A DNA stretch of 60,000 nt from Owenia fusiformis (GCA_903813345.2 CAIIXF020000006.1:29459936-29519935); one strand, 5' to 3'; positions 36,736 to 49,396 are shown, counted from the stretch's first letter. Notes: generated from the letters alone by a model not told the origin. Numbers and translations: made by a program.

Positions 36736-37569
36736 CAAGTTGGTAAAAACCTTCTATTTGGAGCTTATTGTCATTTTTTTCCGAGAATTGTGCATCTTTC
36801 AAAACATATAATTCAACTCATGTATAGATCAATATAAGTTATCACGTATACCATAGATATGAGGCGATATTAAAGAAGGGGGTACGTATGTTATCACACC
36901 TTTTTATTTTTGGTTTGATCCATAAAGAAACTTCCTACTAAATTTATTAAATTGGTATTAACTCCAACTTATTTTTGTCCATGTTAGTTTTCATTTAGGC
37001 ATATGCGTAGCCGGGGGGGGGGGTGCGATGGGTGCGATCGCCCCCACTCCCCCCAACCCATCCAATAAAAATAAAACCATGAGAAAGAAGAAGAAAGGAG
37101 CTTTAAAATGCTTTTTATTTGAAGCTTCTACTAGCTCAATTTTGAAGGAAGTTGCATCAATTTTGGTAAAATCGCACCCCCTGATTGAAAACCGATGTTT
37201 TGGCGATCGCATCCCCTCCCCGTATAGAGTCACTCTAAATATTCTTGCAGATTGTTGCTGTATCATTAATCTTAATGCTAGACAACGTTCCAAGTTGCAT
37301 CTTTATTAGTCTTTTAACTTGCGTATTTCTCAGAGAGAAATGGATTGACCGCTTACAAAGAATTGGGAGTGGATCGATATTAATTTGATTCCTCGATACC
37401 TTGGAACTGTACCGTTAATTCAGTTGGCCCAGAGGGTAATCCGTTTACTTTAAATCATAGACAGATCAAAGCTAGAGATTTAAGCCGGTAGGATAAAAAC
37501 GTTTTTCTTAAGAAAAGCTTCATCTTTAAATGGCTTATAATTGGGTGTTGTTAAATAGGATGCTTATAA

Positions 37570-37930
37570 TTTGTTGGTGATGGGGATCATGGGGGATGCT
37601 AATAGTGGGAATGCTCATGATGGGAATTTTCATAATGGGAATGTTGACGATGAGAATGGTGATGACTGTAGTGTTGATAATGGGGATGTTCATAAGAGGA
37701 ATGCCAATGTTGATGATGCGAATTGGGAGTGCTGTTAATGAGAATGTTGACGATGAAAATGGTGATGAGTGTGATGTTGATAATGGGGATGCTCAAAAGA
37801 GGAATGCTAATGTTGATGATGTGTATTGGGAGTGCTGTTGATGGGAATGTTGACGATGAGAATGGTGATGATTGTTGATGTTGATAATGAGAATGTTCAT
37901 AAGAGGAATGTACATGCTCATGTTGTTAAC
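37570..37930. repeat. Degenerate gatgatgggaatgttgat array
   Basis: Purine-rich strand-asymmetric repeat of tgatgatg, aatgggaatg and gttgacgatga motifs. It opens frames on both strands that should not be read as genes. Confidence 0.75.
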
Positions 37931-38552
37931 GTTGATGAATGGAATTGAGAATCCCGATGGTCACAACCGACGATTGATTACATCCTCATTATTATAATAT
38001 CAATGGCACGGGTGGCCTATATTGGAAATGAAATAATCTCGATCTGAAAAATGTTTGCAAATTTTTTATTCCACGGGGAAGCCTTTGACGTCAACGAAAA
38101 CATGTGTCGGTCTAATAGATTAGATATATCATAGACAACGAGAGCATTGTGCCCTGATTGTTTCTGACAAAATATCATTTGCCAACACCCTTATCTAACT
38201 TCAACGATTTTATCTCGACAAAGTAAAAACACTAATGGCCCACTTTACATAATAGATTCAATTGTTCTCCCAAGAAATTTTCGATTTTCACATTAGTTTG
38301 GATGAGACAATCCGATCTCCATAAATTCTGTCTTGGTAACCTATCATCATTCATTTGTATACAACGATCAGCTTGGAGTTTTGTATCATTGTCAGACGAA
38401 ATATGTATAACTCCTTCATATTGTCTAGGCAATATTTTTGATAACATTATCACACTAAGGACTACAATTTCATTATTCTTACGTCGTGAGTGGGGCTTTA
38501 TAAGGAATGGTATCAAACAAAAACATGCTTAGCATACCCTAACATACCCTAA

Positions 38553-40004
38553 CACACCGGAATAGCCTGACAACGGTAAAGTCAGATACCGTTGTCACAA
38601 ATGGCGGACATAACCGTCGCTTCAACTCTTTAATCACTTGGTCATGGGATTTCATGGGATTTTATCGTCGCTAATTCTGTGCACGTTTTACGTTCTTGTG
38701 ATGATGTATCCCAATTTCGATCAAATTGGGTCGTGAATCGCCACAATATAGCGTCTTTGATATCGTCAATAACAACGGAACCTGAATTTTTAATACAGTG
38801 TCCGTTGTCCCATATCTCATTTTGATCGGTTAGATTAAAGACAATGAGTATAAAGACACTTTGGGTGATTGTTGTTCCAATGAAATTTAGTCCAGGTTCT
38901 CTATTAAAGTGCCCGATAAACTATAAAATGCGCATGCGTCCAGGTGTTGATAAACTATAAATAGCGAAAATCCAGGGTTTGTCACCACAAGGTAAGCCAG
39001 GACGTGTTGAGAGAACAGCTAGTGTTGATATTGAATTTATATGCAGCCAGATAAGTTTCCTTATTGAAATTACATATGGTTATTAGCAATACTTTGTAGG
39101 TGCTAAATAATAAAATATTTAGAGTATATATGAGAGAAATTGGTCATTTCGAACCTGTTGAAAAGTTTGTGGCTCTCGGCTACACCGGGGAATTTACTTC
39201 GATGAGTACACACATAAATGTGGGGTTCCCCAAGAGGTACGCGACAAGGTGACCTGGCATCAAATGTGCGACTAAATGCTACTTTCGAGAAGATGAAATA
39301 ACGAATACGACAATAAGTTATTGCATGTGACAATTCCGAGCCTTCATCTCACTGAAGAATTTTGAAGTGAAAATAGGATTTTTGTTTTGATACATGGATT
39401 CAGATGAACGTAACTTTATTCTGACAACTAATCAAAACTGAACAAAATTGATTGTACGTAACAGACAATTTATTGTTTTACAATGTTTTGATTGGCTAAA
39501 CGAATGAAACCAACAAATTATGACATGTAAAATGACAATTTTGAAATGTAAAATTTAAAAGTGACAAACACAACCTCCCTATCCACTCTTTGGGAGCCCT
39601 AGTAAATTAGTAATATGTACATGCAGCAGTGGTAGTGTACAGCTTATTATCACACTACGCTTTGTATTCTAAAGCCTGTTGTTTGTAATAACACTGTTCA
39701 CTCAACGTATGTTTTGTGTGTGGGCAGTCAACGATAATCATTGTTTTATCCCGATTATATGACCTCGGCAATTATAACAAAACCGTACTAAACGAAAAAA
39801 ACGCAAATAAGAGAAAGCTTTCACACACATATAAAAAATGAACTAGTCTAATCCGCCAGTATAAACTCTGTGCTATACGTAGCCGGGTCAGGCGCACACT
39901 TTAAACATACAGTTCATGAAAATCTAATTGAATGAAGCAACGGTTATGTCCGCCATTTGTGACAACGGTATCTGACTTTACCGTTGCCAGGCTATTCCGG
40001 TGTG
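38553..40004. mobile_element. 1.45 kb non-autonomous DNA transposon with 72-bp TIRs
   Basis: The left TIR 38553-38624 and right TIR 39933-40004 start cacaccggaatagcctg and match over 72 bp with only a couple of mismatches, including the blocks aaagtcagataccgttgtca and aatggcggacataaccgt. The 5-bp cctaa flanks both sides (38548-38552 and 40005-40009), consistent with a target duplication. No transposase-like ORF was seen inside. Confidence 0.85.
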
Positions 40005-42429
40005 CCTAAGCAAGCATTACGAGTCTTTGTTATCGTCTCTTGCGAATTCTCATTTTCTACTCATTCAATCATAGCTATCATAGCCTGAGCTATTGTCTTA
40101 CAGCCAAAATTTCCATCCATTACTTATAACCACAATGGGACTTGTATTATCTTAGTCAACGATGTTTTCAAGCCAATTTCTAGAACTTTGGCGAAGGGGA
40201 AGTTATCTGTGACTGATAGTTTTCCAACAAGTCATATCTTGGCTCGTTGGAAAATAGTCTTAAATCCTTTCTACTAATTTTGTATTGTTTTATTGATAGT
40301 AGTTCAAATATATCAGCTTGAGAAGCTTTATGTTGTCAAGAATGACACACGACACCAAAAGCCTTAACCATAAATAACTCCAACCATTATATTATCGGCG
40401 ATTTTCAAAATCATGATATTTGTCATCAATATCAGACTTATTGAAATTGAGTGAATGAAAAAGGGAAACATTGTATTTAATGAAAATTACTTCAATTTAT
40501 AGCTTTAGCACTATGCTATTTTTCATTATAGCTTACGGACGCCGAACTAAAACATGCAGATAGTTTTACATGTTATCCAATGGGGGAGTAAAAGTTTCCA
40601 AACTTTTAGAGGGGAGTGTGAGACTCATTCATCGTAGAAAATTAAGGCATTTATTACCCATATATTTAAGGCAAATGTCAGGTGTAATTACCAGTTAGCT
40701 TAGGAGAAATTCTTGTCGATGACGACTAAAGTTCTATAATAGGTCTACCCAACTTGGATCAATGAAAATCCGAGGATAGTTTTAGCCTGGTTCTGCCTAT
40801 TGTATACTCGTATGTGTATATATAATTATAAGTTTGGTATGTTTCGTTTTCTTACATTTTAATGATTTTAAGTTTTTATATGTAGATCAGGGTTAAGTTT
40901 ACATAATATGCAGGTCAAGGTTAAAATACTATAGGTAGGTCAGTGACTGTATATTATTATATAGGTCAAATTTCTTTATGTAGATCAGAATAAAGTTTCT
41001 ATATCTTAGCTAGGGTCAACCTGATGGCATTCTAGGACCTTGGTGGTGAATTAGAATTCACGCTTTATCAGAATCGTGCCTATTACCATTAATCCGAATT
41101 GAGGCACGGGGACTTACACTGATCAATTTGATATCACCAGTGATATCATAATTTCAATAAGTATCTCCGTTTATCTTGTCAAGTATAACTTAATGATGAT
41201 AAACGGTAATATCAAGTATGACGTCGATCATGTTATAGTGGCATTAATACTTGATGAAACCTACATTAGAGTTAACAAATGGAGGGAGCCCCCTTTTCAT
41301 AACACAAAGGGCGAATTCGAAGGGAGATGAAATAAGAAGTATAAAACGCTGTTTATATTAAAAAGAGTCGTGACAAGAAAGATAGTGTAGCAAAACTAGT
41401 GTTCTGAAAAATTGCTTTCTATGTCCGATTCTCCATTTTTGTTTCCAGATTGCCATACACGGTTAATAATAGGATAACCCTGCAGGCCTATTGTAAGATA
41501 TTAAAACATACATAAAGTTGAATAGAATCTAGAATAGAAAGCGACATTTTTATCGAGTATTTTATAAGTGATAATGATGGGGTCTCTGTTTCTATCAAGA
41601 TGTTATTAAACTGACGTTTACAGCATAGATGTCTTATTGATCCAAACGGGGTATCATTTATTTTCAGACGAGTTGTGCATCCATGAGCCTGCAATACGCC
41701 CCCACATTTTATTGTGTTATAGCACACCACCCTACTACAATAGCAATTAACATTAAAATTGAAAAATGAAATTATTTTAATGATGTTTCAACATTTATTA
41801 TTGTTGATGCTCCGGGTCCAAAACCAGAATTGTGTTTAGAAAGCCAAGCAACCATAAACAAAACTAGTTCTGATCTTGGGCTGTATTAAAGGGTCTGTGT
41901 ATTAAAATGTGTAACAATCATGAAGGACCATGCCCAAATGTTGAAGAAGCCAAGTTTTCTGCAGAAGACATCATTTCCCAAGAAATCAAAGACTCCCACA
42001 ACGCTAATGCCAAAACATGTTCAAATATAGCAGTGTCCGCATCAAATGTCCCATCAATAATGTTGAAAACGTTGAACTCGCATATAATGCAGTGAGCATT
42101 ATGTAAATACTTTTTATAGTAATAAAAAAAATTTAAAAAAAACATTCGGACTTCAAAATGATCTTGTTAAATGTAGAACGTGACCCAAAATGCAAATGCC
42201 AAATCCCAAATGATGATTTCAGTGCTTGTAATCATCATCACATTCATCTCTGTCATCACCATTGCCATAATTTTCAAAGTTGTGGCTAATTTCGTCATAC
42301 ATGCGTCTCGAGAAATATGAATATTTATTCAAAAGCATGCAAACTCGCCCTACTCACCGACGGTTGTTATTAAACAAAGTGCATTTCTTCATTCTGTTTG
42401 AAACCATCTACCCATTTACCCTAATTGAT

Positions 42430-43770
42430 GTAGGAACAAATAGTAACACAAAATTGTCGTAACGTATATGAGCTGTATAGTCACACAGAGTTGACGTGAT
42501 GTAGAGACAAATGGTAGCACAAAATTGTCGTAACGTATATGAGCTGTATAGTCACACAAAGTTGACGTGGTGTAGAAACAAATGGTAACACAAGATTGTC
42601 GTAACGTGGTTGTTGTATGGTCACACAATGTTGACGTGATGTAGGAACAAATAGTAACAAAAAATTGTTGTAGGAACAAAAAGTAACACAAAATTTTCGT
42701 AACGTATATGAGCTGTATAGTCACACAAAGTTGACATGGTGTAGGAACAAATAGTAACACAAAATTGACGCGACATGGGTGCTGTATAGTCACACAAAGT
42801 TGACGTGATGTAGGAACAAATAGTAACACCAAATTGTAACGTATATGAGCTGTATAGTCACACAGAGTTGACGTGATGTAGAAACAAATGGTAGCACAAA
42901 ATTGTCGTAACGTGGTTGTTGTATGGTCACACAAAGTTGACGTGATGTAGGAACAAATAGTAACAAAAAATTGTTGTAGGAACAAAAAGTAACACAAAAT
43001 TTTCGTAACGCATATGAGCTGTATAGTCACACAAAGTTGACATGGTGTAGGAACAAATAGTAACACAAAATTGTTGTAGGAACAAATAGTAACACAAAAT
43101 TGTCGTAACGTATATGAGCTGTATAGTCACACAAAGTTGACATGGTGTAGAAACAAATGGTAACACAAGATTGTCGTAACGTGGTTGTTGTATGGTCACA
43201 CAAAGTTGACGTGATGTAGGAACAAATAATAACAAAAAATTGTTGTAGGAACAAATAGTAACACAAAATTGTCGTAACGTATATGAGCTGTATAGTCACA
43301 CAAAGTTGACGTGATGTAGGAACAAATAGTAACACAAAATTGACTCGACGTGGGTGATGTATAGTCACACAAAGTTGACGTTATGTAGGAACAAATAGTA
43401 ACACCAAATTGTAACGTATATGAGCTGTATAGTCACACAAAGTTGACGTGATGTAGGAACAAATAGTAACACAAAATTGTCGTAACGTATATGAGCTGTA
43501 TAGTCACACAAAGTTGACGTGATAAGTATGAACAAATAGTAACACCAAATTGTAACGTATATGAGCTGTATAGTCACACAAAGTTGACGTGGTGTAGGAA
43601 CAAATAGTAACACAAAATTGACGCGACATGGGTGCTGTATAGTCACACAAAGTTGACGTGATGTAGGAACAAATAGTAACACCAAATTGTAACGTATATG
43701 AGCTGTATAGTCACACAAAGTTGACGTGATGTAGGAACTAAACAATAACACAAAATTGACGTGACGTGGT
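42430..43770. repeat. Minisatellite of ~66-71-bp units, about 19 copies
   Basis: Each unit carries gatgtaggaacaaatagtaa, then cgtaacgtatatgagctgta, then tagtcacacaaagttgacgt. Shorter and longer variants alternate, and a few units have tgggtgctgtatagtc-type replacements. The minus strand lacks stop codons in the main unit, so overlapping frames of 100-216 codons with repeated CQLCVTIQ and NFVLLFVPT arise. No start, splice or domain context supports coding. Diverged relics of the unit continue to about 44000. Confidence 0.9.
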
Positions 43771-44619
43771 AACTGCAAAGCCACATACCGGTAAAATGTA
43801 GTTTTATGTACTTTGTAGGTTCACGTGCACACTTAAAATTAATCTGTATTTATACTTGATATGACGTTGAAAATGGAACCATACTATATCGACTTGTAAA
43901 CCAGATGGACACACGCGCGGTAAAGACAAAATTGACGTTGGAACCGTATAGTCTGATAGTCACGAGCGCAAAATTGACGTGACGTACTGTCTAGTCATGA
44001 TATGCCCATCTTTGCTTATTTCACTCACGATCAATACAGCTTGCACGAACAAAATGGCATACCCGGTTGACGTAGGTATTATATATAATTTATATTGGCT
44101 GATGGGAAGCAATGCAAAGTAGTCTTCCTAATTCTTAAGTGGGTTTGATATTAATTCCATCAATCTAATTTCCGAACCTCAATTTGAACTGTGCTCCAGG
44201 AAGAGATAGATTATTAAGGCATCTACATGTTAAATATTTGTTTGGTGAAATTTTGTCATCAATCAGGCGATCAGAATTCTCAAAATAGACTAGCGTGTAT
44301 GAATTACTCAAACTTTCTGGTATGCAGGAACGCATAGAGCGAACTGTTTCGCAGAATGTCAAAAGTCATAAAGAAATTGAAGGAGCTTGGGAAATAATCA
44401 GACAGGCATCACAAAACATACATTTATTTTGCAATGGCCTTAGGTAACTTATTGAGAAAGCTATTGAGATATAAAGAGAATGTCTTCAGAATAGAATCAT
44501 AATGTCATAATGTATTTACAGTAAAACCTTAGTGAATATTGAAATCTGTGCATTGCTACTGTACGTGTTCGCTATAGAGAGGGTAATTTATATAGAAGTC
44601 AGTGGAGTATGTTCTGTGC

Positions 44620-44860
44620 AGGGGTGTTCACTAGACACATGTGTTCACTAAAGAGAGGTGTTCACTAGAGAGAGGTGTTCACCAGACACAGGTGTTTACT
44701 AGAGAGAAGTGTTCACTAGACACAGGTGTTCACTAGAGAGAGGTGTTCACCAGACACAGGTGTTCACTAGAGAGAGGTGTTCTTCAGACACATGTGTTGT
44801 TCACGAGAGAGACGTGTTCACCAGACACAGATGTTCACTGGAGAGAGGTGTTCACTAAGA
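44620..44860. repeat. Tandem ~32-bp repeat (gtgttcactagagagaggtg)
   Basis: About seven units alternate ttcactagagagaggtg and ttcaccagacacaggtg. Confidence 0.85.
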
Positions 44861-44914
44861 CAGGTTCCGCTGTATAATGTATTTTCTCTTTGTAGTCGTT
44901 TAAGTCAATATATA

Positions 44915-46187
44915 CACGGTGTTATAGCATGACGGCTACGACAAGGCGATTTCCAAAATTTTGCGGTAACGATAACAAAAAATGGCGGATGGGAAAGACA
45001 GCATGTCCTCTTTCTCGCCTGTAGGCAAGATTCACAGATAGGATTTCCTTTTTAACTAGTTCTATTCGGTGACGTATATATGGATGGTTATAAAGACTGG
45101 GTCAAATCTGCCAGGTGGTTTACTAGAAACGGAATATAAGCTGTAAACTTACCGACTGAGATGTCCAAGTTCATATTTTTTAGTCCATTCTCGTGATTTT
45201 TCAGTATATGTGCCTCAGAGCCACTCAAACCATTAACAGTAAGTAAACGGTGTATAAACAAGCCATAAAATGACAAATCCAGAACAGGAACGTGGTCATA
45301 TTATAAATAATAAGGTTTCAAACGCAATGTCGTTAGACGACTACGTATGAATTCTATGGACGGTAACGCATTGTATTAGTCGTACATTATATATTTAGCG
45401 GACGGTTACGTGCATGTACATCTTTCAAGTTAAGGTTGCTAGTTCTGATAGCCTCTTTCCATGTAATTGTTATAATGGGTAAGAAATGGAATATTGAATT
45501 GCTTACATTTGTTTTCAGGACCCGCAAGAGACGCTTTTGTTTGAGCCTCTATAGGGCAAGGAAAAAATCGTGTCTTGCTTTATTAATGAAACCAATTTAA
45601 GTCAAAAAGATAGCAATGAAGAGGCAAAAGAAGAATTAGCATCAAGTACTGATGAATATGACAAAATTAATAACAATGAATTTGGGATGCATATTTGAAC
45701 GAGGTTCGCGTAACCGTTAATCAATATTTGGCGTAACCACAAATTAAAAATACAATATTATGGCTTAAGTAGAACATATTAGGTGGTTTCCAATGCTCAA
45801 TTGGCTTTTTATGATCGTATGTAGGTTACATCTATATACCCCGAGGTCGTTAGGCAATGTAGACCATGCCCTAACGACGAAAATAAACAAATTACTAAAT
45901 TTTGTGTAGTTTTGAATTTCAAACTCAACAGTTTTTCGCTTATTTCATGTTATCCCCGGGCATCAATTTGCAAAGATACGTTCATAATATATATACATTA
46001 CTAAATGCATCACCGAATGCGTTGTCTACAAAAATCGTTCATCCTCTCATTGATACACAGTAGAAGAAAATACTGCACCAACCTTAGTTTTCTGTTATAT
46101 TGCGGCCATTTTATTGGATAAATCAGTGATCGTAGTCGTCTAATCTCGTTTTCAGAGGTGTCGTAACCGTCATGCTATAACACCGTG
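44915..46187. mobile_element. 1.27 kb non-autonomous TIR element
   Basis: The ends cacggtgttatagcatgacg (44915) and its reverse complement (to 46187) match over about 28 bp with one mismatch. Flanks are TA-rich (tatata / atatat), so the target duplication length is unclear. A splice-donor-bordered open stretch at about 45150-45240 lies inside the element and does not fit the SLC6 frame. Confidence 0.75.
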
Positions 46188-46440
46188 ATATATATCGAGT
46201 GATGAAATTAACATTTTAACATTTTTATAAATACGGTAGACGAAAAGCTAGTGCCAATGCATGAGGAACATGTATAAGCTACTGATTCATTTTCTCATCT
46301 CGAACTTTAGCATTGGGATAATCTTTTGAATAAAAATAGCACTTATTTGAATGTTATTTCAATACTTAAATGATATATATAAATACGTTAATCAGATTCG
46401 CATAAACACGATGATATCAAATCAGATATTAGAGAATTTT

Positions 46441-46509
46441 TACCCTGCGCGCAGAGTCCAGTGACTGGAAGACGGAGCTCTCTTTTAGAAGTAAAGTCGA
46501 ACGAATGCA
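46441..46509. repeat. Dispersed GCGCGC-box repeat, copy 2
   Basis: It matches 28011-28087 over taccctgcgcgcagagtc and the downstream agctctcttttagaagt and aaagtcgaacga blocks. The same orientation is seen in both copies. Confidence 0.7.
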
Positions 46510-46752
46510 GGCAAATAATTAGAATTTATTTGATCTTGAATGCCAATAAAGTTTATGTGTTTTGGTTTTTCCCCATGTCGTGTTTACTATTTTTAATACC
46601 ACTCAAATATATATATGAAGGAATAACTTAGGTCTTTTATATCTTCAGAATTTCTCTAAAAATGAATTCATTCGCCATCAAAATCTGACGCATTTCCAAT
46701 GGCATGAGACATAGAACTTGCGCTTAGAGTATTTCGGCAAATTAGTACTTAC

Positions 46753-46826
46753 TGGTGAATCCAATGTCTCCCCCGTTTGGTACGATCTCCCTGGTTTTAA
46801 ATATGACATCTCCATCGTACTCATCC
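46753..46826 (-). CDS. Possible first coding exon of the SLC6 gene
   Basis: On the minus strand a 74-bp segment is bordered by gtttatttag and gtaagtact. From its ATG it reads MSTMEMSYLKPGRSYQTGET and then LDSP, ending in phase 0. Joined to the acceptor at 33064 it continues [11 protein letters not shown] in the frame of the transporter. That would extend the cytosolic N-terminus by 28 residues, to about 670. The splice signals and the phase fit are seen; joining across 13.7 kb is inferred. It could instead be an alternative promoter exon or chance. Confidence 0.45.
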
Positions 46827-48139
46827 CTAAATAAACACAGCGCCTGTCTATACACACTGGTTATCCAATACTCCCATAAAAAGGTACAATTATCTTGTTT
46901 TGATTTCTAGTACTCTGTTCCCCCGATAGATGGCGATGGCGACTGGATCAATAAAGACGTCGATCTGTTCACTCATCTCCTAATCGCATTTCTATTTACT
47001 TACAAGAAAGAACATGATTTTAGACTTGAGTCCGGTAATAAAACAAAGGATATCTTGTGAAGTTCCAAAGAGCTGTATTTAACGTGGAGGGGATATATAC
47101 TACCTTATCCTATGCCAAGTAGAGTTATAGGGAGATAAGTTGGTAAGATATATCCCGTATCCTGATTTTGAGGTTTCCATATCCTGAACCTCCATATCTC
47201 CCGCCATATCTCCCGCTCCATGGCATATCTTCCCGCTTCGAAAAAAATAAAAAATGAGAAAAAAATTTGAAAACAATAAAAATTGAAAAAATTTTAAAAA
47301 AATAGAAAAAATTTGAAAAAATTTAAAAAAGATTAGAAAAATGTGAAAAAAATTGAAAAAATTGAAAGAAAGTTAGAAAACTCTACTCGGCATAGGATAA
47401 AGCAGTTATGTACGGTCGGTTTGGATATGGGGTTCATCCCTCGTGAGATATGCAAATCTACCTTCGGTCCCTACGGTCCCTCAGGTAGATATGCATATCT
47501 CCCTCTGGATAAACCCCATATCCAAAACCTCCCAGTACATAACCCTTATTTATTTATTTGTCATTTAATTTAACTCATTGCATACCTTTTGTGGCGTAGT
47601 GCAAATCGTGTACACTGGTACTCGGCTAATCGAAATTTTTTAAAAATATTTTTCGATAAGTTTTGTCCAAAATACAGTTAAAATTACATTAGTTGGATGC
47701 ATCCAAATTTTGTATAGATGTAAACTAAACTAGATAACAGCTACGCCAAGGCGTACCAAATCCCCTTGAACAGTTATTGCTGCTATTTTTACAAAATCGC
47801 CCAACTACTTTTTCAGTTATAGCAAAAATCGTAATGGCCACCATTTTCCAAAATGGCCACTCACTGGCCAAATTGTCATAAGAAACTGTAATATGGTTCT
47901 AAATAAGTAAGTAAGTACATATTAAAAAACTAAAGTAAAAATAACACACGCAAAAAGTGTCATAGGACAGTGTGCTATGCATTCACATACCAATTGCAAA
48001 TATGAACAAAATCGCTCGCCTACGTTTGTGTACGCACGAGCGGGGCCGTTCTCTATATCCCATGGAATTTCGTTCGATGGGATAAAAAGCTTATATTTCA
48101 CATGTTATATCGTGCAATTTATATTCACTAAAGCCGATC
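46827..48139. other. Intergenic region with nested inverted repeats
   Basis: Non-coding DNA upstream of the putative SLC6 first exon. It holds an A-rich stretch (47235-47370) and nested inverted repeats at 47101-47543. No coding exon was recognised. Confidence 0.6.
47101..47543. mobile_element. Nested imperfect palindromes, possible fold-back element
   Basis: The block taccttatcctatgccaagt (47101) pairs with ctactcggcataggata (47383-47399). The block ggtttggatatggggtt (47417) pairs with aaccccatatccaaaacc near 47513. Outer gttatgtac and gtacataac also pair. An A-rich tract separates the parts. Confidence 0.6.
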
Positions 48140-48945
48140 ATGCCTCATTTAGATTTAGATTTTATTTATTCCTCTTCACCCAATTTAGGGTATTAGAGTC
48201 TCAAGCAGTACAAATTTTAGCAACAGTAATTAAGAGTAATGTAAGAAATATATACAGTTCCATATTATTTTATCAAAACAATTCTAACCAATCTATTGGA
48301 AACCAACCCTTACATTATCTACCTTATATCACATTAATAACACAATTTTCAAATTTTCGACTTCGACACAATAACAACCAATCTCTACACCATAGCTTAA
48401 CACTTTTTAAATAAATACAGGATTTACCACTAATGATGCTTAGTCATAAATACATTTGCCTCTTTAATAAAATGTACAAGTTTAATTTACTAATTAACTT
48501 TCTTTTCCTAATACTCATTAGTTGGCCAAACTTCAAGGTATCAACATTGTTACAGAAATATCTAGGCAAAAATTGAATTCTTTAATACTGAAGAGATGTA
48601 CATTCCATAATAACTTATCTGATTCGCATAAGTCACAAAATCTATTCATACGTTCTATACATTTATCATCAGTGTCAAGATTTAGGGACAAAAATTTATG
48701 TCATTTTAAAGTAAAGCTTTTTTTCTTTACAATGACGAGATGAGAAATTTTATATAACATTTATACCGACCTCTCTCAATAGGAAGCTTATGATTCCCTG
48801 TCCTAAACTTACATAAAATATTCAAAGTACAATTTGGTAAACTCGCATTAAAATACCTTTCTTGTTCAAACGTACTTTTAAAAATTCTATAATTATAACC
48901 ATTTGGACTGCTAAGTGTATTTCCACTTCTGTACATAACAGATCA
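48140..48945 (-). pseudogene. 3' end of a non-LTR (CR1/L2-like) LINE, degenerate
   Basis: The minus-strand frame at 48727-48936 reads ASLPNCTLNILCKFRTGNHK and then LPIERGRYK, the conserved tail after the reverse transcriptase domain in many LINE ORF2 proteins. After a frame break come RFCDLCESDK (a Cys-rich remnant) and FGQLMSIRKRKLISKL. The 3' end near 48140 reads gaggaataaataaaatctaa with taaatc repeats, typical of such LINEs. It is 5'-truncated and broken by frameshifts and stops. The family assignment is from memory of motif order. Confidence 0.7.
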
Positions 48946-49390
48946 GTGCTAGCAAGCATATAAGGAGACTTCTGTGTCTCCTCGTATGAAGAGCGAGGCG
49001 CGAAAAGGAGAATTCCCATAGCTTCATTTATTGATGCACAAGTATATATAGCATGAGTAGTAAATATAAAATTTGTGTCGCCCCATCAATGCCAATTACC
49101 ATATAGTACAAGACATATTGTAGGGCTATATGCTTTGAAATACAGGGTGATCCAGAAGTAACGTCAAAGATGTTGTAATTTCAAAAGTATTCATCAGATC
49201 TTCATGAAATTTGGTATACATGTACCCACAACATTTCTGAGTTACCATCTCAAAGATTGGAATTCAATCATTTCATTGGTTGAAATTATGGTTGCTATAG
49301 TAACCCGATATCGCGTAACCCGGGGCAAATTACTTGTAATTCGTAATCTCAAAATATCAACAAGATCTGAAATTGTTATATCCTCAACAT

Positions 49391-49396
49391 TTTATT
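49391..49396 (-). promoter_or_regulatory. Candidate polyadenylation signal in the mariner
   Basis: The minus strand reads AATAAA about 45 bp after the transposase stop. It could end transposase transcripts, and possibly transcripts reading in from the upstream sulfotransferase gene on the same strand. Confidence 0.5.

Larger units (their letters stand above)
33065..46752 (-). other. Repeat-filled tract upstream of SLC6, probably its first intron
   Basis: If the exon at 46753-46826 belongs to the SLC6 gene, this is a 13.7 kb intron. It contains G-runs (18 G at 34807-34824, 16 G at 34895-34910), a degenerate array (34.8-36.5 kb), 28-bp repeats (36.6 kb), a gatgatgggaatg array (37.6 kb), two TIR elements, a ~71-bp minisatellite and a 32-bp repeat array (44.6 kb). 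The stretches 33.1-34.7 kb and 40.0-42.4 kb hold no recognised feature other than a short ta(g/t)gtcaaggtt-like repeat near 40880-41015. Confidence 0.6.

Noticed and set aside
36991-37309. Overlapping 93- and 100-codon frames on opposite strands
   Set aside because: They lie over a repeat rich in G/C tracts, have no family resemblance, and are linked to the 34.8-36.5 kb array.
42416-43784. Minus-strand frames of 100-216 codons with repeated CQLCVTIQ and FVLLFVPT
   Set aside because: They coincide exactly with the 71-bp minisatellite, overlap in several frames, and show no splice or domain context.
45088-45276. Possible exon encoding HILKNHENGLKNMNLDISV with a gtaagttt donor
   Set aside because: It lies inside a TIR element, ends in phase 1, and joining it to the SLC6 exon gives a stop before the transporter frame.
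47977-48414. 145-codon plus-strand frame
   Set aside because: It is antisense to the 3' non-coding end of the LINE fragment, so coding is unlikely.
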